Positions 7,825-17,300 of a stretch of 64,000 nucleotides of DNA are shown here, one piece after another. Made by a program: the position numbers and the translations under genes. The notes below the pieces were generated by a model. That model made no database searches. It was not told the origin of the DNA and saw only the letters and a list, made by a program, of their open reading frames with translations. The stretch lies in assembly GCA_966211965.1 (NCBI GenBank), contig CBIHON010000002.1, positions 124,001 through 188,000 of the forward strand, read 5' to 3'. The first letter of the stretch is position 1. Each line of letters opens with the position of its first letter. The stretch comes from CBIHON01 sp966211965. Lineage in GTDB: Bacteria > Pseudomonadota > Gammaproteobacteria > Burkholderiales > Burkholderiaceae_D.

Positions 7825-8747
7825 CTTCCCCGTTTCGACAAGTAAATTCCCCATAACAGCAATGCTCCGCCTACCATTTGAATCGGCCCGATGACTTCAT
7901 GAAACAAGATCCACGCCGCGATGGTAGCGGTCAGCGGCTGGATCAACAAGCTCACGGACGACAAGGATGCAGGCAAATGCGCCGAGGCGTAAGCGATCAC
8001 GGTTTGACCGCCGATCTGCGCGATCAAGGCCAAGGCCAGCAAGGGCAGCCAGCCGCTTGCCTGCGCTGGCCAGAACGCGCCGCCGGATGCCAGTGCAAAA
8101 GGCAACAATGCCAGCGCCGTCACGGTAGTGCTCCACGCCATCAGGCGCGCGGTCGAGTATTGATTGCGGGCGTCCTTGACCACCAACTGGTAGGCGGCGT
8201 AGAACACCGCCGTCGTCAGGCCCAGACCGTCGCCGAACAGCTTGGTGGCCCCGCCACCACCGGAGCCTGCCGCATTCGGTCCGACCAGCATTACTGCGCC
8301 GGCCAAGGCGATCGCCATACCGATCACGAACACGCGGGCGAAGCGGACTTTGTGCGCCCACCACATCCACAGCGCGATAAAAACCGGCGCGAAGTTCGAT
8401 AGCAGGGTGGCATTCGATACCGTGGTGTAATGCAGCGACAGATGCCAGATTCCCATATCGCCTGCGAAGTAGACGCCGGCCAGCGCCACCGCTCGCGTGA
8501 AATCGGTGCGCTTGCCCGCTGCTTGATCCTGGCGGCGCGCAGCGAAGGCCCAGCTCCATAGAAACGGCGCTGCCAGCGTCATGCGCCAAAATGCCGAGGC
8601 TACCGGATTGACGTCGGACAGGCGCATGAAAATACCGGCAAAACCGATGGCGATACCGCCCAACAAGAGCGCGAGAAAGGAAAAAGGGGGAAAGTTTTTG
8701 GTCGTCGGCATCATAAGAATGCGAAGGGTGTTCGCATATCGAGTCAT
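7821..8747 (-). CDS. DMT-superfamily (EamA) inner-membrane transporter
   Basis: The 308-residue hydrophobic protein has about ten membrane helices in two EamA repeats (FSFLALLLGGIAIGFAGIFMRLSDVNPVASAFWRM; LPASLSSVSLLIQPLTATIAAWILFHE). The second has the proline-rich signature of drug/metabolite exporters. Substrate cannot be told. ATG 8714 or 8711 are equally plausible starts because none has a clear ribosome site. The TAG stop is formed by the CTAG end of the adjacent MITE-like element, so the original C-terminus may have been altered. Confidence 0.88.
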   Translation of the reverse strand: MTRYANTLRILMMPTTKNFPPFSFLALLLGGIAIGFAGIFMRLSDVNPVASAFWRMTLAAPFLWSWAFAARRQDQAAGKRTDFTRAVALAGVYFAGDMGIWHLSLHYTTVSNATLLSNFAPVFIALWMWWAHKVRFARVFVIGMAIALAGAVMLVGPNAAGSGGGGATKLFGDGLGLTTAVFYAAYQLVVKDARNQYSTARLMAWSTTVTALALLPFALASGGAFWPAQASGWLPLLALALIAQIGGQTVIAYASAHLPASLSSVSLLIQPLTATIAAWILFHEVIGPIQMVGGALLLWGIYLSKRGS

Positions 8748-8883
8748 GGTGGTTGCCGCTATTTTGCAGCGGCTTCAAGGCAGCTCGCGGTGGTCGAGCG
8801 ACGAGAGTTTACTGAAGTTTGGCATTCCTTGCTCTGCTACATGCTGGAATCCGCCTCTGCCTGATCGAACGGCGCGGCTCGCT

Positions 8884-9459
8884 TCAAACCAGCATGAGGG
8901 CAATCTGCGCTTGCGCATTTTCCGACGGGCTATGCTTGAATCCGCTCTTGGCATAGCGGTGCCAGCGTCCCAGCACCAGGCTGGTGATCATATTGGCGCG
9001 CGCCGCCACTTCGGCTTCGTTCGACTGCCCTTGCTCAGCGGCTGTGCGCAAGGCTTGCCTGAGCGCCAGTTCGACGCGCTCGATGAATTGATTCATCCTT
9101 GTCTGCAAGCGGTCGTCTTCGTTGACCAATGCCTCGCCGATCATCACACGCGTCATGCCGGGATTGGTTTCTGCAAAATTCAGCAGCATGCCGGCGATCG
9201 CCTGCACCTGCGATAAACCGTCTTCCTGCTGTGCGGTGATCTGGTTGATCAGGCCGAACACGCTCGATTCGATAAACTCGATCAGGCCTTCATACATTTG
9301 CGCCTTGCTGGCGAAGTGCCGGTACAGCGCCGCTTCCGACACCTCCAGCCGGGCCGCGAGCGCTGCGGTAGTAATCTTCTCGCCCTTGGGTTGCTCCAGC
9401 ATCGTAGCCAAGGCTTGAAGGATTTGCAGTTTTCGTTCGCCCGGTTTGGTGGTTGTCAT
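8884..9459 (-). CDS. slmA: TetR-type nucleoid occlusion factor SlmA
   Basis: The 191-residue product from ATG 9459 begins TTTKPGERKLQILQALATMLE and has a TetR helix-turn-helix (ITTAALAARLEVSEAALYRHFASKAQMYEGLIEFIE), the classic SlmA pattern. The C-terminal region (NMITSLVLGRWHRYAKSGF) also matches. SlmA binds DNA over the nucleoid and blocks FtsZ-ring assembly. A GAGG site lies just upstream; ATG 9471 is an alternative. The 126-bp palindromic repeat begins 30 bases upstream of the start, so the promoter is next to or inside the repeat unless the gene is read from the HAD gene. Confidence 0.9.
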   Translation of the reverse strand: MTTTKPGERKLQILQALATMLEQPKGEKITTAALAARLEVSEAALYRHFASKAQMYEGLIEFIESSVFGLINQITAQQEDGLSQVQAIAGMLLNFAETNPGMTRVMIGEALVNEDDRLQTRMNQFIERVELALRQALRTAAEQGQSNEAEVAARANMITSLVLGRWHRYAKSGFKHSPSENAQAQIALMLV

Positions 9460-9488
9460 GACGCCTCGCATCTCACATAAGTAGTCTT

Positions 9489-9614
9489 CTAGAGCAGTTT
9501 CATCCTGACCGTACACGGCCAATCTTGCGCCTGCGATGCTCACCGTACCATTCGTACGGTTGCGCTTCTCGGCTCAACCTTGGCTCCTGTACGGTCAGGC
9601 TGAAACTGCTCTAG
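9489..9614. repeat. Palindromic repeat family B, copy 1
   Basis: A 126-bp imperfect palindrome with CTAG at both ends. The arms CTAGAGCAGTTTCATCCTGA and its complement on the right surround CCGTAC-rich inner arms. Nearly identical copies occur at 31794-31918 and, more diverged, at 22644-22765. No coding capacity. The right CTAG gives the TAG stop of the HAD phosphatase gene. Confidence 0.85.
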
Positions 9615-10342
9615 CGCAATCGATGAAGATTTCCAGACAGTTGCCTTATGGATTTTACTTTGACATCGACATAAGCGGGGTGCCGTGTCGCTTGCGGCGC
9701 TGCAGCATGCCGGGCGCTTTGCTGCAGCGCAGGATGAGGTGCCAGATACTGTGTTACCCAGACCGTATGGATGCCCAGCATCTTGGCTGCCTTCAAGTTA
9801 TCGGCGGTATCCTCCACCAGGATGCAGCGGCGCGGTGCGCTGCGTTCCTTCGCGATCAATTTGCGCAACAGTTGGCGCGAGGGTTTGGGGCGCAGTTTGC
9901 CATGCACACGCATCGATTCGATCGCGATGTGTTGCGCAAAATGCCGCTGCAGGCCCAGGTGGCGCATCACTTCATGCGAGTAGCGGTGCGGTGCGTTGGT
10001 GAGCAGGATTTTTCGGCCCGGCAGGCGTTTGAGCAAGCGCAGCAGGCCGCGCTCGGCTCGTATCATGCCGGTCAGGTCGTCAAAGCGATGGGCCTCGCGC
10101 AGGAAATCTTCTTCGCGTACCGCATGATGTTTGATTACGCCGAGCAGGGTCGCGCCGTAGCGTTTCCAGTATGCGACGCGTGCTGCGTTGACGGTCTCGG
10201 CATTGGCCGGCGTGGTGCCGTCGCCGAGAACGCGCGCCAGGAAGGCATTCATGTTGGCATTGATTGCCGGGAAGATCGCGTGCGAGGCGTTGTGCAGTGT
10301 ATTGTCGAGGTCAAAGAACCAGAGTGGCTTGATTTTCGGCAC
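9611..10342 (-). CDS. HAD-superfamily hydrolase, pyrimidine 5'-nucleotidase type
   Basis: The 243-residue protein starts PKIKPLWFFDLDNTLHNA, the HAD motif I with nucleophile Asp and acid Asp. Motif II is ILLTNAPHRY, and motif III is formed by the KPSRQLLRKLI lysine and VEDTADNLKAAKMLG. The family dephosphorylates pyrimidine nucleoside monophosphates (SSM1/YjjG-like). The basic C-terminal tail ends on a TAG provided by the palindromic repeat, so the last residues may not be ancestral. It lies between argB and slmA on the same strand. Confidence 0.88.
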   Translation of the reverse strand: MPKIKPLWFFDLDNTLHNASHAIFPAINANMNAFLARVLGDGTTPANAETVNAARVAYWKRYGATLLGVIKHHAVREEDFLREAHRFDDLTGMIRAERGLLRLLKRLPGRKILLTNAPHRYSHEVMRHLGLQRHFAQHIAIESMRVHGKLRPKPSRQLLRKLIAKERSAPRRCILVEDTADNLKAAKMLGIHTVWVTQYLAPHPALQQSARHAAAPQATRHPAYVDVKVKSIRQLSGNLHRLR

Positions 10343-10472
10343 GGTGACTTGCTTTGTTCAGGACGGGAGAAAAACGATCCGGGCCGGGATGGCCGGAAGA
10401 GGAAGCACCCGCGCGAAGATTCCGGCGCGGGTGCCAGGCCCCACGATCTTGATGGGGCGAATCCGGCCGCGA

Positions 10473-11384
10473 TCAATGCGAACGGATCATGGTGCCGAAT
10501 GCCTGCTCGGTCAGCACTTCCAGCAGCAGCGAATGTTCGATCCGGCCGTCGATGATGTGCACGGTATTCACGCCCGATTTGGCTGCATCCAGCGCGGAGG
10601 AAATCTTCGGCAGCATGCCGCCGGAGATGGTGCCGTCGGCGAACATTTCATCGATTTCACGTGCCGATAAATTCGTCAGCAAATTGCCTTGCTTATCCAT
10701 CACGCCGGGGATATTGGTCATCATGATCAGCTTTTCGGCTTTCAGGATTTCCGCGATCTTGCCTGCGACCAGGTCGGCGTTGATGTTGTAGGCCTGGCCG
10801 TCTTCGCCGAAGCCGATCGGTGAAATGATGGGAATGAAGGCATCGTCCTGCAGGGCTTTGACCACCGCCGGGTTGATCGCGTCGATTTCGCCGACGAAGC
10901 CGATGTCGAGGAATTCGCCGGGCTTTTCCTTGTCCGGCATTTGCATCTTGCGGGCGCGGATCAGGCCGCCGTCCTTGCCGGTCAAGCCGACCGCTTGACC
11001 GCCGTAGTGATTGATCAGCATGACGATGTCCTGCTGCACTTCACCGCCCAGCACCCATTCGACCACTTCCATGGTTTCTTCGTCGGTGATGCGCATGCCT
11101 TGCACGAAGGTGCCTTGCTTGCCGATTTTTTTCAGGGCGCTATCGATTTGGGGGCCGCCGCCGTGCACCACGACCGGGTTCATGCCGACCAGTTTGAGCA
11201 GGATCACGTCGCGCGCGAAACCGTGCTTGAGACGTTCTTCGGTCATCGCATTGCCGCCGTATTTGACGACGATGGTTTTGCCATGGAACTTGCGGATATA
11301 CGGCAGCGCTTCGGCGAGAATCTGCGCCTTGATTTGCGGGGAAACCACGTTAAGGTCGGGGTGGTGGTCGGTCGAGTCGGTCAT
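10473..11384 (-). CDS. argB: Acetylglutamate kinase
   Basis: The product is 303 residues from ATG 11384, behind AGGACC. Amino acid kinase motifs are clear: IVVKYGGNAM, VVVHGGGPQID, GLTGKDGGLIRARKM, INADLVAGKIAEILKAEKLIMMTNIPGV and ISGGMLPKISSALDAAKSGV. It phosphorylates N-acetylglutamate, the second step of arginine synthesis. No other arg gene is adjacent, so it is a solitary gene, as in related genomes. Confidence 0.97.
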   Translation of the reverse strand: MTDSTDHHPDLNVVSPQIKAQILAEALPYIRKFHGKTIVVKYGGNAMTEERLKHGFARDVILLKLVGMNPVVVHGGGPQIDSALKKIGKQGTFVQGMRITDEETMEVVEWVLGGEVQQDIVMLINHYGGQAVGLTGKDGGLIRARKMQMPDKEKPGEFLDIGFVGEIDAINPAVVKALQDDAFIPIISPIGFGEDGQAYNINADLVAGKIAEILKAEKLIMMTNIPGVMDKQGNLLTNLSAREIDEMFADGTISGGMLPKISSALDAAKSGVNTVHIIDGRIEHSLLLEVLTEQAFGTMIRSH

Positions 11385-11503
11385 GGCAGGTCCTGAAAAT
11401 GTTTTTCGCGATTTTACAGTGAATTTGGTTTCTTCCCGGTTCATTTTCTTGTATTTGGGGCGCCGATCCGCTAGTCTTTTGCCCAAATAGCAATGGGAAT
11501 ACC

Positions 11504-12076
11504 ATGACCGCCAATCTACATCGACAGTTGGAAGCAATGCGTCCCGCACTGCTGCGTTTCGCGATTTTGCAGTTGCGCAACGAGACGCTGGCCGAAGACG
11601 TGGTGCAGGACGCTTTGATCGCGGTGCTGGAAAAGCCGGAGAGTTTTGCCGGCCAGTCCAGCTTGCGCACCTATGTCACCGGCATCTTGAAGTTCAAGAT
11701 CATCGATGCAATGCGCGCCGCCAAGCGCGAGCGCCAGTTCGACGTTCAGGACGACCAATCCGAAGAGGATGTGATCGATGCCTTGTTCAAGGCCGACGGC
11801 CACACTCACGAAATGCCGCGCCAGTGGGGCGATCCGGATGCGACGCTGGAGCAAAAGGACTTTTTCCGCGTGATGGAAATCTGCCTGGAAAAACTGCCCG
11901 CCAAAACTGCCCGTATTTTCATGATGCGCGAATGGCTGGAGCTGGAAACCGAGGAAATTTGTAAGGAATTGGGCATTTCCACGTCTAATGCCTGGGTGAT
12001 GCTGTATCGCGCACGCATCAGGCTGCGCGAATGCCTTGATTTGAACTGGTTCGGCAACCAGGCGGCCCAGGCATGA
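11504..12076 (+). CDS. ECF-type RNA polymerase sigma factor
   Basis: The 190-residue protein has sigma region 2 (MRPALLRFAILQLRNETLAEDVVQDALIAVLE, FAGQSSLRTYVTGILKFKIID) and region 4 (LPAKTARIFMMREWLELETEEICKELGISTSNAWVMLYRARIRLRECL). It groups with small ECF factors that carry a zinc-finger anti-sigma partner. The stop overlaps the next gene by ATGA, so the partner is translationally coupled. The regulated genes are not visible here. Confidence 0.93.
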   Translation: MTANLHRQLEAMRPALLRFAILQLRNETLAEDVVQDALIAVLEKPESFAGQSSLRTYVTGILKFKIIDAMRAAKRERQFDVQDDQSEEDVIDALFKADGHTHEMPRQWGDPDATLEQKDFFRVMEICLEKLPAKTARIFMMREWLELETEEICKELGISTSNAWVMLYRARIRLRECLDLNWFGNQAAQA

Positions 12077-12306
12077 CAATGGAAGGCGATTCAATGGGAC
12101 TCAAACCCACCTGCAAAGAAGTGCACCGCTTGACGTCAGAAGGCCTCGATCGCGAATTGACGCTGGTCGAACGTCTGCGGGTGCGTCTGCATCTTGCCGT
12201 CTGCGAAGCGTGCACCAATTTTGCCGGCCAAATGCAATTGATCCGGCGTGCAATGCGCAAGATGGGCGCGGCAGACGAACCCACTCAGGATGGTGATCCG
12301 AAATGA
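12073..12306 (+). CDS. Zinc-finger anti-sigma-like protein
   Basis: The 77-residue product contains CKEVHRLTSEGLDRELTLVERLRVRLHLAVCEACTNF. That has the His-x3-Cys-x2-Cys pattern of zf-HC2 anti-sigma domains (here HLAVCEAC). There is no membrane segment, so it is a soluble type. It overlaps the ECF sigma gene by four bases (ATGA), which fits a sigma/anti-sigma pair. ATG 12094 is an alternative start. Anti-sigma function is inferred from domain and position. Confidence 0.82.
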   Translation: MTMEGDSMGLKPTCKEVHRLTSEGLDRELTLVERLRVRLHLAVCEACTNFAGQMQLIRRAMRKMGAADEPTQDGDPK

Positions 12307-12515
12307 GCCTTTGTCCGGGGTGCGGCACGACTTTTTGCTGCGGTATGGCAGATGATCCGGCAGAGGGGGAGGCGCGATCCTGCTGGTGCATGCAGCTGCC
12401 CCGACTGGAGCCCCGTGAGCTGGTATTTGCCAAGGATGGCACGCCCTCCAAGTGCTTTTGCCCGGACTGTCTGCGTCAGCGGAAAGCGGCCTTGGAAGTC
12501 ACAAAAATTGGATAA
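12303..12515 (+). CDS. Cysteine-rich CWC family protein
   Basis: The 70-residue protein carries ten cysteines, including CPGCGTTFCCG, SCWCMQLP and CFCPDCLRQR. This is the pattern of the Cysteine-rich_CWC family, probably a zinc-binding fold of unknown role. It overlaps the anti-sigma gene by ATGA, completing a three-gene coupled operon. Its link with the sigma factor could be redox or metal sensing, which is speculation. Confidence 0.8.
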   Translation: MSLCPGCGTTFCCGMADDPAEGEARSCWCMQLPRLEPRELVFAKDGTPSKCFCPDCLRQRKAALEVTKIG

Positions 12516-12766
12516 CCGTTAATGAAAGCAAGCAAATATTCTCCATTTATCGTATTTCCAGTGCTTTCAGACTGAATGAATTGATAGCAATTCAGAGAAC
12601 TTCAGTATTTAATTCTTGCTCCTCCCTACTATTATCAACGGGCATTTCACACTCGTTGGGGCATAAACGACCAAGTTGGCAGCCATTTCCTGGCAGTTTC
12701 GGTACGCCGGGCAACACGATAGCCATCTAATCCCCGCCGGGTTTTATTAATCCAGGAGGGAGACAG

Positions 12767-13891
12767 ATGAAACAACTGATTCGCATCGCTTGCATCGCAT
12801 CGGCGCTGGTTTTGCTTGGCGCTTGCAGTCGTAACGTCACCGTAAAAATCGGCGTGGTAGGGCCGATGACCGGACCGCTGGCGGCAATGGGCCAGGACAT
12901 GGCCAAAGGTTCCCAAGTGGCGGTGGATGAAATGAACAAGGATACGTTCATGATAGGCGGCAAGCGTGCCCACTTCGAACTGCTTGTCGAAGACGACGTT
13001 GCTGATGTGGAAAAGGGCAAGGCAGCCGCCAAACGCTTGATCGACGCCGGCGTCGTCGCGGTGTTCGGCCATCTCAATTCCGGTGTGTCGATCGCGGCAG
13101 CGCCTTTGTACGCCAATGCCGGCATTCCTCAATTGTCCGTATCCACCAATCCCAAATATACCCGTATGGGATTGAAGACCGCCTTCCGCATTACCGCCGA
13201 CGACATCCAGCAGGGCAATATGCTGGGCCGGTTGATGAGCGAAAAATTGCGCGCGAAATCGATTTACATGGTGGATGACCGCACGCCCTTCGGCGTCGGC
13301 TTGGCAGCCGAAGTGGACAAAGTTTTCAAGTTGAAGCAAATGAATGTCACGCACGAGAGCGTCGACCCGAAAGGCGCGAATTTCGACGCCTTGGCGAAAG
13401 CCATCCAGGACAAGAACTATGACGTCGTATTCATGAGCGGCGATGAAGGCTTCGGCCTCCCTCTCCTCAAGGCGATGCGCAAGATCGGCGTCAGCGCCAA
13501 GTTCGTCACCGCCGATGCCATGTGCGATCCTTCCACTCTCAAGAATGCGGCCGGCACGGCGGATAGCAATTTCTATTGTACGGTCGCCGGCGTGCCGCCT
13601 TCCTGGTTGTCGGGCGGTATCGGCTTCCTGGAGTTGTATAAAGCCAAATTCGGTGCGCCGGGCGCGTACTCCACGCTGGCCTATGATGGCATCCATGTGC
13701 TGGGGCAGGCCATGCAGCAAGCCAATTCGATCGATCCGGCGGCTTATTTGCCCGAGATGAAGAAAGGTTCGTTCGACGGCAAGGTTCAGGGCACGGTTGA
13801 ATTCGACAGCAAAGGCGATATCAAGGATGGTACGGTCGTGATTTATCAATCGATCGGCGGACAATTGATCGAGCAGCGGAATTTGCTTTGA
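12767..13891 (+). CDS. Branched-chain amino acid ABC transporter substrate-binding lipoprotein
   Basis: The 374-residue product has a lipoprotein signal (ALVLLGAC) and a Leu/Ile/Val-binding-type periplasmic fold: VKIGVVGPMTGPLAAMGQDMAKGSQVAVDEMN, VFGHLNSGVSIAAAPLYANAGIPQLSVSTNP, VEFDSKGDIKDGTVVIYQ. A strong AGGAGG site precedes ATG 12767. No permease or ATPase gene is adjacent, so it is an orphan binding protein that must share a Liv-type transporter or act as a sensor. Ligand cannot be assigned from sequence alone. Confidence 0.92.
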   Translation: MKQLIRIACIASALVLLGACSRNVTVKIGVVGPMTGPLAAMGQDMAKGSQVAVDEMNKDTFMIGGKRAHFELLVEDDVADVEKGKAAAKRLIDAGVVAVFGHLNSGVSIAAAPLYANAGIPQLSVSTNPKYTRMGLKTAFRITADDIQQGNMLGRLMSEKLRAKSIYMVDDRTPFGVGLAAEVDKVFKLKQMNVTHESVDPKGANFDALAKAIQDKNYDVVFMSGDEGFGLPLLKAMRKIGVSAKFVTADAMCDPSTLKNAAGTADSNFYCTVAGVPPSWLSGGIGFLELYKAKFGAPGAYSTLAYDGIHVLGQAMQQANSIDPAAYLPEMKKGSFDGKVQGTVEFDSKGDIKDGTVVIYQSIGGQLIEQRNLL

Positions 13892-14014
13892 CCGTATTTG
13901 CCAGTGTTATTCATAAAATGAATGTCTGGTATCTTTAATAAAAATTGGATGCATAACTGAAAGTTCGCTATAGTTCGGTTGTCTCCTCCATGTCTCCTCC
14001 TTTGATATGGATTT

Positions 14015-14043
14015 AAGCCCGCTCCCGTAGCGGGCTTTTTTTT
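14015..14043 (+). terminator. Rho-independent terminator after the binding-protein gene
   Basis: AAGCCCGCT-CCCGT-AGCGGGCTT followed by eight T residues makes a classic intrinsic terminator. It lies 124 bases after the stop of the substrate-binding protein gene. Confidence 0.9.
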
Positions 14044-14141
14044 ACCTGAAATTTTTACCTGGAACGGTCCTGGGCCGCATTGCCGGGCGGGTTGGCGTCG
14101 CATCCTGGCGGTGCTGAAGAGATCAATGGCCATTTTTAACG

Positions 14142-14147
14142 TATAAT
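14142..14147 (+). promoter_or_regulatory. Probable -10 box of the metH leader
   Basis: A perfect TATAAT would start transcription near 14154, exactly at the 5' arm of the riboswitch-like element. No convincing -35 box is seen at the usual distance. Confidence 0.5.
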
Positions 14148-14149
14148 TT

Positions 14150-14236
14150 TTCAGCGCCGATTTGATTGAACAAGTCAAACCCAGCTTGCGGGCGCCGGGG
14201 CCACAATCCCAAATCAAATACTGCTAAAGCGGACGT
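14150..14236 (+). ncRNA. Candidate SAM-II-type riboswitch upstream of metH
   Basis: Several pieces of the SAM-II consensus occur in order. They are the 5' P1 strand AGCGCC followed by GATTTGA, then CAGCTTGCGGGCGCC giving the 3' P1 strand (GCGCC pairs with GGCGC), then an A-rich AAATCAAATA, and finally GCTAAAGCGG (consensus GCTAAA-x-AGG). Two small inserted hairpins (TTGA-ACAAG-TCAA and GGG...CCC) are extra to the minimal fold. A TATAAT just upstream and an intrinsic terminator just downstream fit a leader that turns metH off when S-adenosylmethionine is high. The call is from memory of the consensus, not a covariance search. Confidence 0.55.
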
Positions 14237-14241
14237 GGAAT

Positions 14242-14274
14242 AACCCGGACCCGTTTTACAGTCCGGGTTTTTTT
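14242..14274 (+). terminator. Leader terminator in front of metH
   Basis: AACCCGGAC and GTCCGGGTT form a 9-bp stem with a 10-base loop, followed by a run of seven T residues. It sits between the riboswitch-like element and the metH start, so it is the likely expression platform for transcription attenuation. Confidence 0.85.
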
Positions 14275-14327
14275 ATTTTGGAATGATTGCAGGGCTGTTC
14301 GCAAGCAATCAAAAAATCGATTACGAC

Positions 14328-17300
14328 ATGAAACGCGACCCCATTTCCTCGACCGAAGCGCTGCTGCGCGATTTGCTGTCCCAACGTATCCTGATCCTCG
14401 ACGGTGCGATGGGCACCATGATCCAGCAATACAAGCTGACGGAAGAGGATTACCGCGGCGTGCGTTTTGCCGATTTTTCGGTGCCGGGCAAGGAGTTGTT
14501 CGTCAAGGGCAATAACGAATTGTTGACACTGACACAGCCGCAGATCATCAGCGAAATCCATGAGAAATACCTGGCCGCCGGTGCGGATCTGATCGAGACC
14601 AATACCTTTGGCGCTACCGGCGTGGCCCAGGACGATTACCACATGGCCCACCTGGCCTATGAGATGAATGTCGCTGCCGCCAAGCTGGCGCGCGCCGCCT
14701 GCGACAAGTATTCGACGCCGGACAAGCCGCGCTTCGTCGCCGGCGCGCTCGGGCCAACGCCGAAGACCGCATCGATTTCGCCGGAGGTCAATGATCCTGC
14801 CGCGCGCAACATTACCTTTGACCAACTGGTTGCCGCCTACCTGGAGCAGACGCGCGGCCTGGTCGAAGGCGGCGCCGACGTGCTGCTGGTCGAAACCATT
14901 TTCGATACCTTGAATTGCAAGGCGGCTCTGTTCGCCATCGATACCTTCTTCGAAGAATCGGGCAAGCGTTTGCCGATCATGATTTCCGGCACCGTCACCG
15001 ATGCCTCGGGGCGCATCCTGTCGGGGCAAACCGTGCCGGCATTCTGGAATTCGATACGCCATGCGAAGCCGCTGACGGTCGGCCTGAACTGCGCGCTAGG
15101 CGCCGCCTTGATGCGGCCTTATGCGGAAGAGTTGTCGAAAATCGCCGACACCTACGTCTGTATTTATCCCAATGCCGGCCTGCCCAACCCGATGAGCGAT
15201 ACCGGCTTCGACGAGACGCCGGACGTCACGTCTTCCTTGCTCCAGGAGTTCGCGGAAAGCGGCTTCGTGAACATCGCCGGCGGCTGCTGCGGCACCACGC
15301 CGGCGCATATCAAGGCGATCGCCGATATCGTTGCGAAAATCCCGCCCCGCAAGATTCCCGAGATTGCGCCGGCGATGAGGTTGTCCGGCCTGGAGCCGTT
15401 TACCATCGACGACGATTCGCTGTTCGTCAACGTCGGCGAGCGCACCAACGTGACCGGCTCCAAAGTCTTCGCGCGCATGATCCTGAACGAGCAATACGAC
15501 GAAGCCTTGAGCGTCGCGCGTCAGCAGGTGGAAAACGGCGCACAGATCATCGACATCAACATGGATGAGGCGATGCTCGATTCGGTCGCCGCCATGACGC
15601 GCTTCCTGAACCTGGTCGCTTCCGAGCCGGACATCGCGCGCGTGCCGATCATGATCGACTCCTCCAAGTGGACCGTGATCGAGGCCGGCCTGAAATGCGT
15701 GCAGGGCAAGGCGATCGTCAATTCGATCTCGATGAAGGAAGGCGAGGAGGAATTCCTGCGCCAGGCAACACTGTGCCGGCGCTATGGCGCCGCGGTCATC
15801 GTGATGGCCTTCGACGAAACAGGCCAGGCCGACACTTTCGAACGCAAGATCGAAATCTGCCAGCGCGCGTATAACCTGCTGGTGTCGAAAGTCGGTTTTC
15901 CGCCGGAAGACATCATCTTCGATCCGAACATCTTCGCGATCGCGACCGGCATCGAAGAGCACAACAATTACGCGGTCGACTTCATCAATGCCACCCGCTG
16001 GATCCGCGCCAATCTGCCGCACGCAAAGGTCAGCGGCGGCGTCTCCAACGTCAGCTTCAGCTTCCGCGGCAACGATCCGGCGCGCGAAGCGATCCACACC
16101 GTATTCCTGTATCACGCGATCCAGGCCGGCATGACGATGGGCATCGTCAATGCCGGCATGATGGGGGTCTACAGCGAGCTGGATACCGAATTGCGCGAAC
16201 GGGTCGAGGACGTGGTGCTGAACCGCCGCGAGGATGCAACCGAGCGCATGATCGAATTCGCCGGCACCCTGAAAGCCGGCGGCAAGAAAGAAGAACAGAA
16301 CCTGGAATGGCGCAACGCCCCGGTGCAAAAGCGCCTGGCGCATGCGCTGGTGCACGGCATCACGCAATGGATCGTCGAAGACACCGAAGAAGCGCGGCAG
16401 GAGCTGTTGCGCAACGGCGGTCGCCCGATCCACGTGATCGAAGGGCCGCTGATGGACGGCATGAACATCGTCGGCGATCTGTTCGGACAGGGCAAGATGT
16501 TCCTGCCGCAAGTGGTCAAGTCGGCACGCGTGATGAAGCAGGCGGTGGCACACCTGATTCCCTACATCGAAGAAGAAAAACTGCTGGAAGAAAAACGCAC
16601 CGGCGTCGTTGCCAAACCCAAGGGCAAGATCGTCATCGCCACCGTCAAGGGCGACGTGCACGACATCGGCAAGAATATCGTCTCGGTGGTCTTGCAATGC
16701 AATAACTTCGAAGTCGTGAACATGGGCGTGATGGTGCCGTGCTCCGAGATCCTGGCCAAGGCCAAGGCCGAGAACGCCGACATCATCGGCCTCTCCGGCT
16801 TGATCACGCCCTCGCTGGAAGAAATGGCGCACGTCGCCAAAGAGATGCAGCGCGACCCGCATTTCCGCATGCTGAAGATCCCGCTGCTGATCGGCGGCGC
16901 AACCACTTCGCGCGCTCACACCGCAGTCAAGATCGCGCACAATTACGAGGGGCCGGTAGTGTATGTGCCCGACGCCTCGCGCTCGGTATCCGTGGCGCAA
17001 TCCTTGTTGACGCCGGAGCAGCGCGATCAATACATTGCCGAAATCGCCGCCGATTACGAACGGGTCCGCGAGCAGCACGCGAATAAAAAAGCGGCGCCGA
17101 TGTTGACGCTGGCCGAGGCGCGCGCCAACAAGATGAAGCTCGGCTTCAGCGGGGAATTTGCGCCGGTCAAGCCGAAGTTTATTGGCCGCCGTGTGTTCAA
17201 GAACGTCGACTTGGCCACCATTGCGCAATACATCGATTGGGGCCCGTTCTTCCAGACCTGGGACTTGGCCGGACCGTACCCGGCGATCCTGAAAGATCCG

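Noticed and set aside
14150..14236. SAH riboswitch in front of metH
   Set aside because: The GAGGAGCGCTGC core of the SAH aptamer is absent; SAM-II-like blocks fit better.
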